Of a stretch of DNA of 64,000 nt, positions 62,657 through 64,000 are shown in pieces. Every line of letters begins with the position of its first letter. Position 1 is the stretch's first letter. The stretch is from Symsagittifera roscoffensis. Taxonomy: Eukaryota > Xenacoelomorpha > Acoela > Convolutidae. Made by a program: the position numbers and the translations under genes. The notes beneath the pieces are model-generated. The model did no database searches, was not told the DNA's origin, and saw nothing but the letters and a program-made list of their open reading frames with translations. The stretch covers positions 226,001 to 290,000 of the forward strand of contig NW_026971073.1 of NCBI RefSeq assembly GCF_963678635.1, written 5' to 3'.

Positions 62657-63124
62657 AAGTGAAACCATTCTTGGCTTTTTCCGTTTCCGATTTTGATTTT
62701 TTCCAAAACTCAATGTTTGAAATCCTACTTCAATATTTGAAAACCGGCTCTTTTTTTTTCCCATCACCTGCAAAATACTTTAAGAAGAAATTTTTTTCAC
62801 CTCGTTTAATGTTATGAAAATTGACATACAATCCAATTATGTTAGTACAAACATAGTTTGTCTTCGTAATTAACCTTGTTGAATCACTCTTCACGCCACA
62901 AATTTTTTTTTTATCCTGAGGTGGAGGAAAAGGAAAAGGAGTCATTTTTTTCAATTAACAAACTTCATTAAAACGTGTCAGAGTGAACTGGTGAAATAAG
63001 TTGTAAAACTTTTTTTGCATACAGAACGCCGTGTTGAGAATTTTGGAACTTCTCTATTCCTCTGTTTCACGAGGGGTTGAGAAACCGGAAAAGGGTCCCT
63101 TTTGAGTTAGGTTTGGGAGGCCTA
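62657..63124. mobile_element. Element B, right arm only (truncated second copy)
   Basis: Matches 50232-50701 almost exactly. The left arm and centre are missing and the satellite joins directly at the base equivalent to 50232. Part of the duplicated B + A unit. Confidence 0.85.
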
Positions 63125-64000
63125 TCTCATAGAGTAATTTCGGATAGGATACACCGTCTGCTCGTCACGCTATCTTATCTTCGGCCGGATAGAATCGTGC
63201 AACTTCTTAGTCTAATACCGATCCTAATCTTACTCTTATAACTACTAGTCTCAGGGTGTTCAACTAGTCTCTGCTAGGCTCAATAGATCTAGAGTATACT
63301 GGTATTGTTGCGGCTGCTGAAGTACTCGGGAGAGGCAACTATTTTCTAAGTTTAATTCAAATCTCTCTGGTGCTGAAATTACAAGTAATTTCAGCACTTA
63401 CAAAAAAGTGGGTAGTTAGTTGGATGGATTGTGATTGGTTAATATTAAATGTTTTACAGTGGTAAAATATCTAATTTATAAATAATAAAATGTAGTTTAG
63501 ATCAGGCTCCACCCATCCGGGGCTTACAGAGTTTTTGAGTTTTATCTCTTTTATTCTGCAATTGAAGGATGGATGATGAACGTTGGTATGTGGCGAACAT
63601 CATTTTCTTTTTCTTGTTACCTGGAGAAGAGAGGTCTAGGACACTAGAATTGTCAACATAATTTCTCTTCAAGAGAAACGTTCCAGAACGCTGGAGTCAG
63701 GGATAGGAAGTTATCTTCTTATCGTTTGTCAACGAATGTGATCCCCAATGAAATCGTTTAGATTCCAGAATCCAAAATGCTTTGCTATGTCAGTTTTGTT
63801 TGCATTTGTGGAGAACTGTTTTGTGATCAGCCTCGTCTGAGAATGGCGTGGAACTCGTGTTTAAATGGGATGCCTTGTTACACGGATCTGTACGTATACT
63901 TGAACATCGAGGTGGTCATTGGCCTGTGAAGTCCTTTGCTGCGAAGTCAAGTCGTACTCCAAATCCTTTGAGTCGTGATTGTGGGCGGCATGTCGGTTGT
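63125..64000 (+). repeat. Interspersed family A copy A4, running off the right edge
   Basis: Nearly identical to the start of A3, with a handful of substitutions and an indel of about 15 bp after GGATGGATGATGAAC (63580 region). The hairpin is at 63370-63397. The copy continues beyond the window. Confidence 0.88.

Overview
The window is AT-rich, repeat-dominated eukaryotic DNA. I found no intact protein-coding gene. The long tandem satellite with higher-order structure, a nuclear-type tRNA-Arg-like sequence with A and B boxes, a hAT-like MITE and several foldback repeats suggest a heterochromatic or pericentromeric region, probably of an invertebrate animal. The species cannot be named from the sequence.

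Layout. Bases 1-13279 are a mosaic of decayed elements. They hold a broken minus-strand coding block running off the left edge (1-1455), degenerate short tandem repeats (1984-2395), and a self-complementary GAGCGGTTT-type region with a G-rich tract on either side of a tRNA-Arg(TCG)-like sequence (3190-4030). They also hold copies of a roughly 1.5 kb interspersed family called 'A' here (3047-3088, 4661-5969, 8842-9228), a 427 bp hAT-like MITE (8272-8698) and a cluster of foldback repeats (11789-12990). Bases 13280-49579 are satellite array 1 and 52196-62656 are array 2 of the same family. Between the arrays, and again after array 2, lies the same pair of elements: foldback element 'B' followed by an A copy (49902-52195 and 62657-64000).

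The satellite. The full monomer is about 206 bp. Derived monomers of about 180, 190 and 168 bp come from fixed internal deletions. Monomers are combined into local higher-order repeats that change along the array: tandem blocks of about 1302, 918, 794, 1244, 383, 560 and 410 bp, plus a 2.7 kb stretch repeated about 9.99 kb away. Both arrays contain the same roughly 0.8 kb non-satellite insert with coding-like remnants of unknown family. The second array with its B and A flank therefore looks like a tandem duplication of the right part of array 1 with its B and A flank.

Nothing here forms an operon or pathway. The interest lies in array evolution, in the conserved hairpin of family A (one base pair covaries), in paired CANNTG sites kept across satellite variants, and in the fossil insert carried along by satellite amplification.
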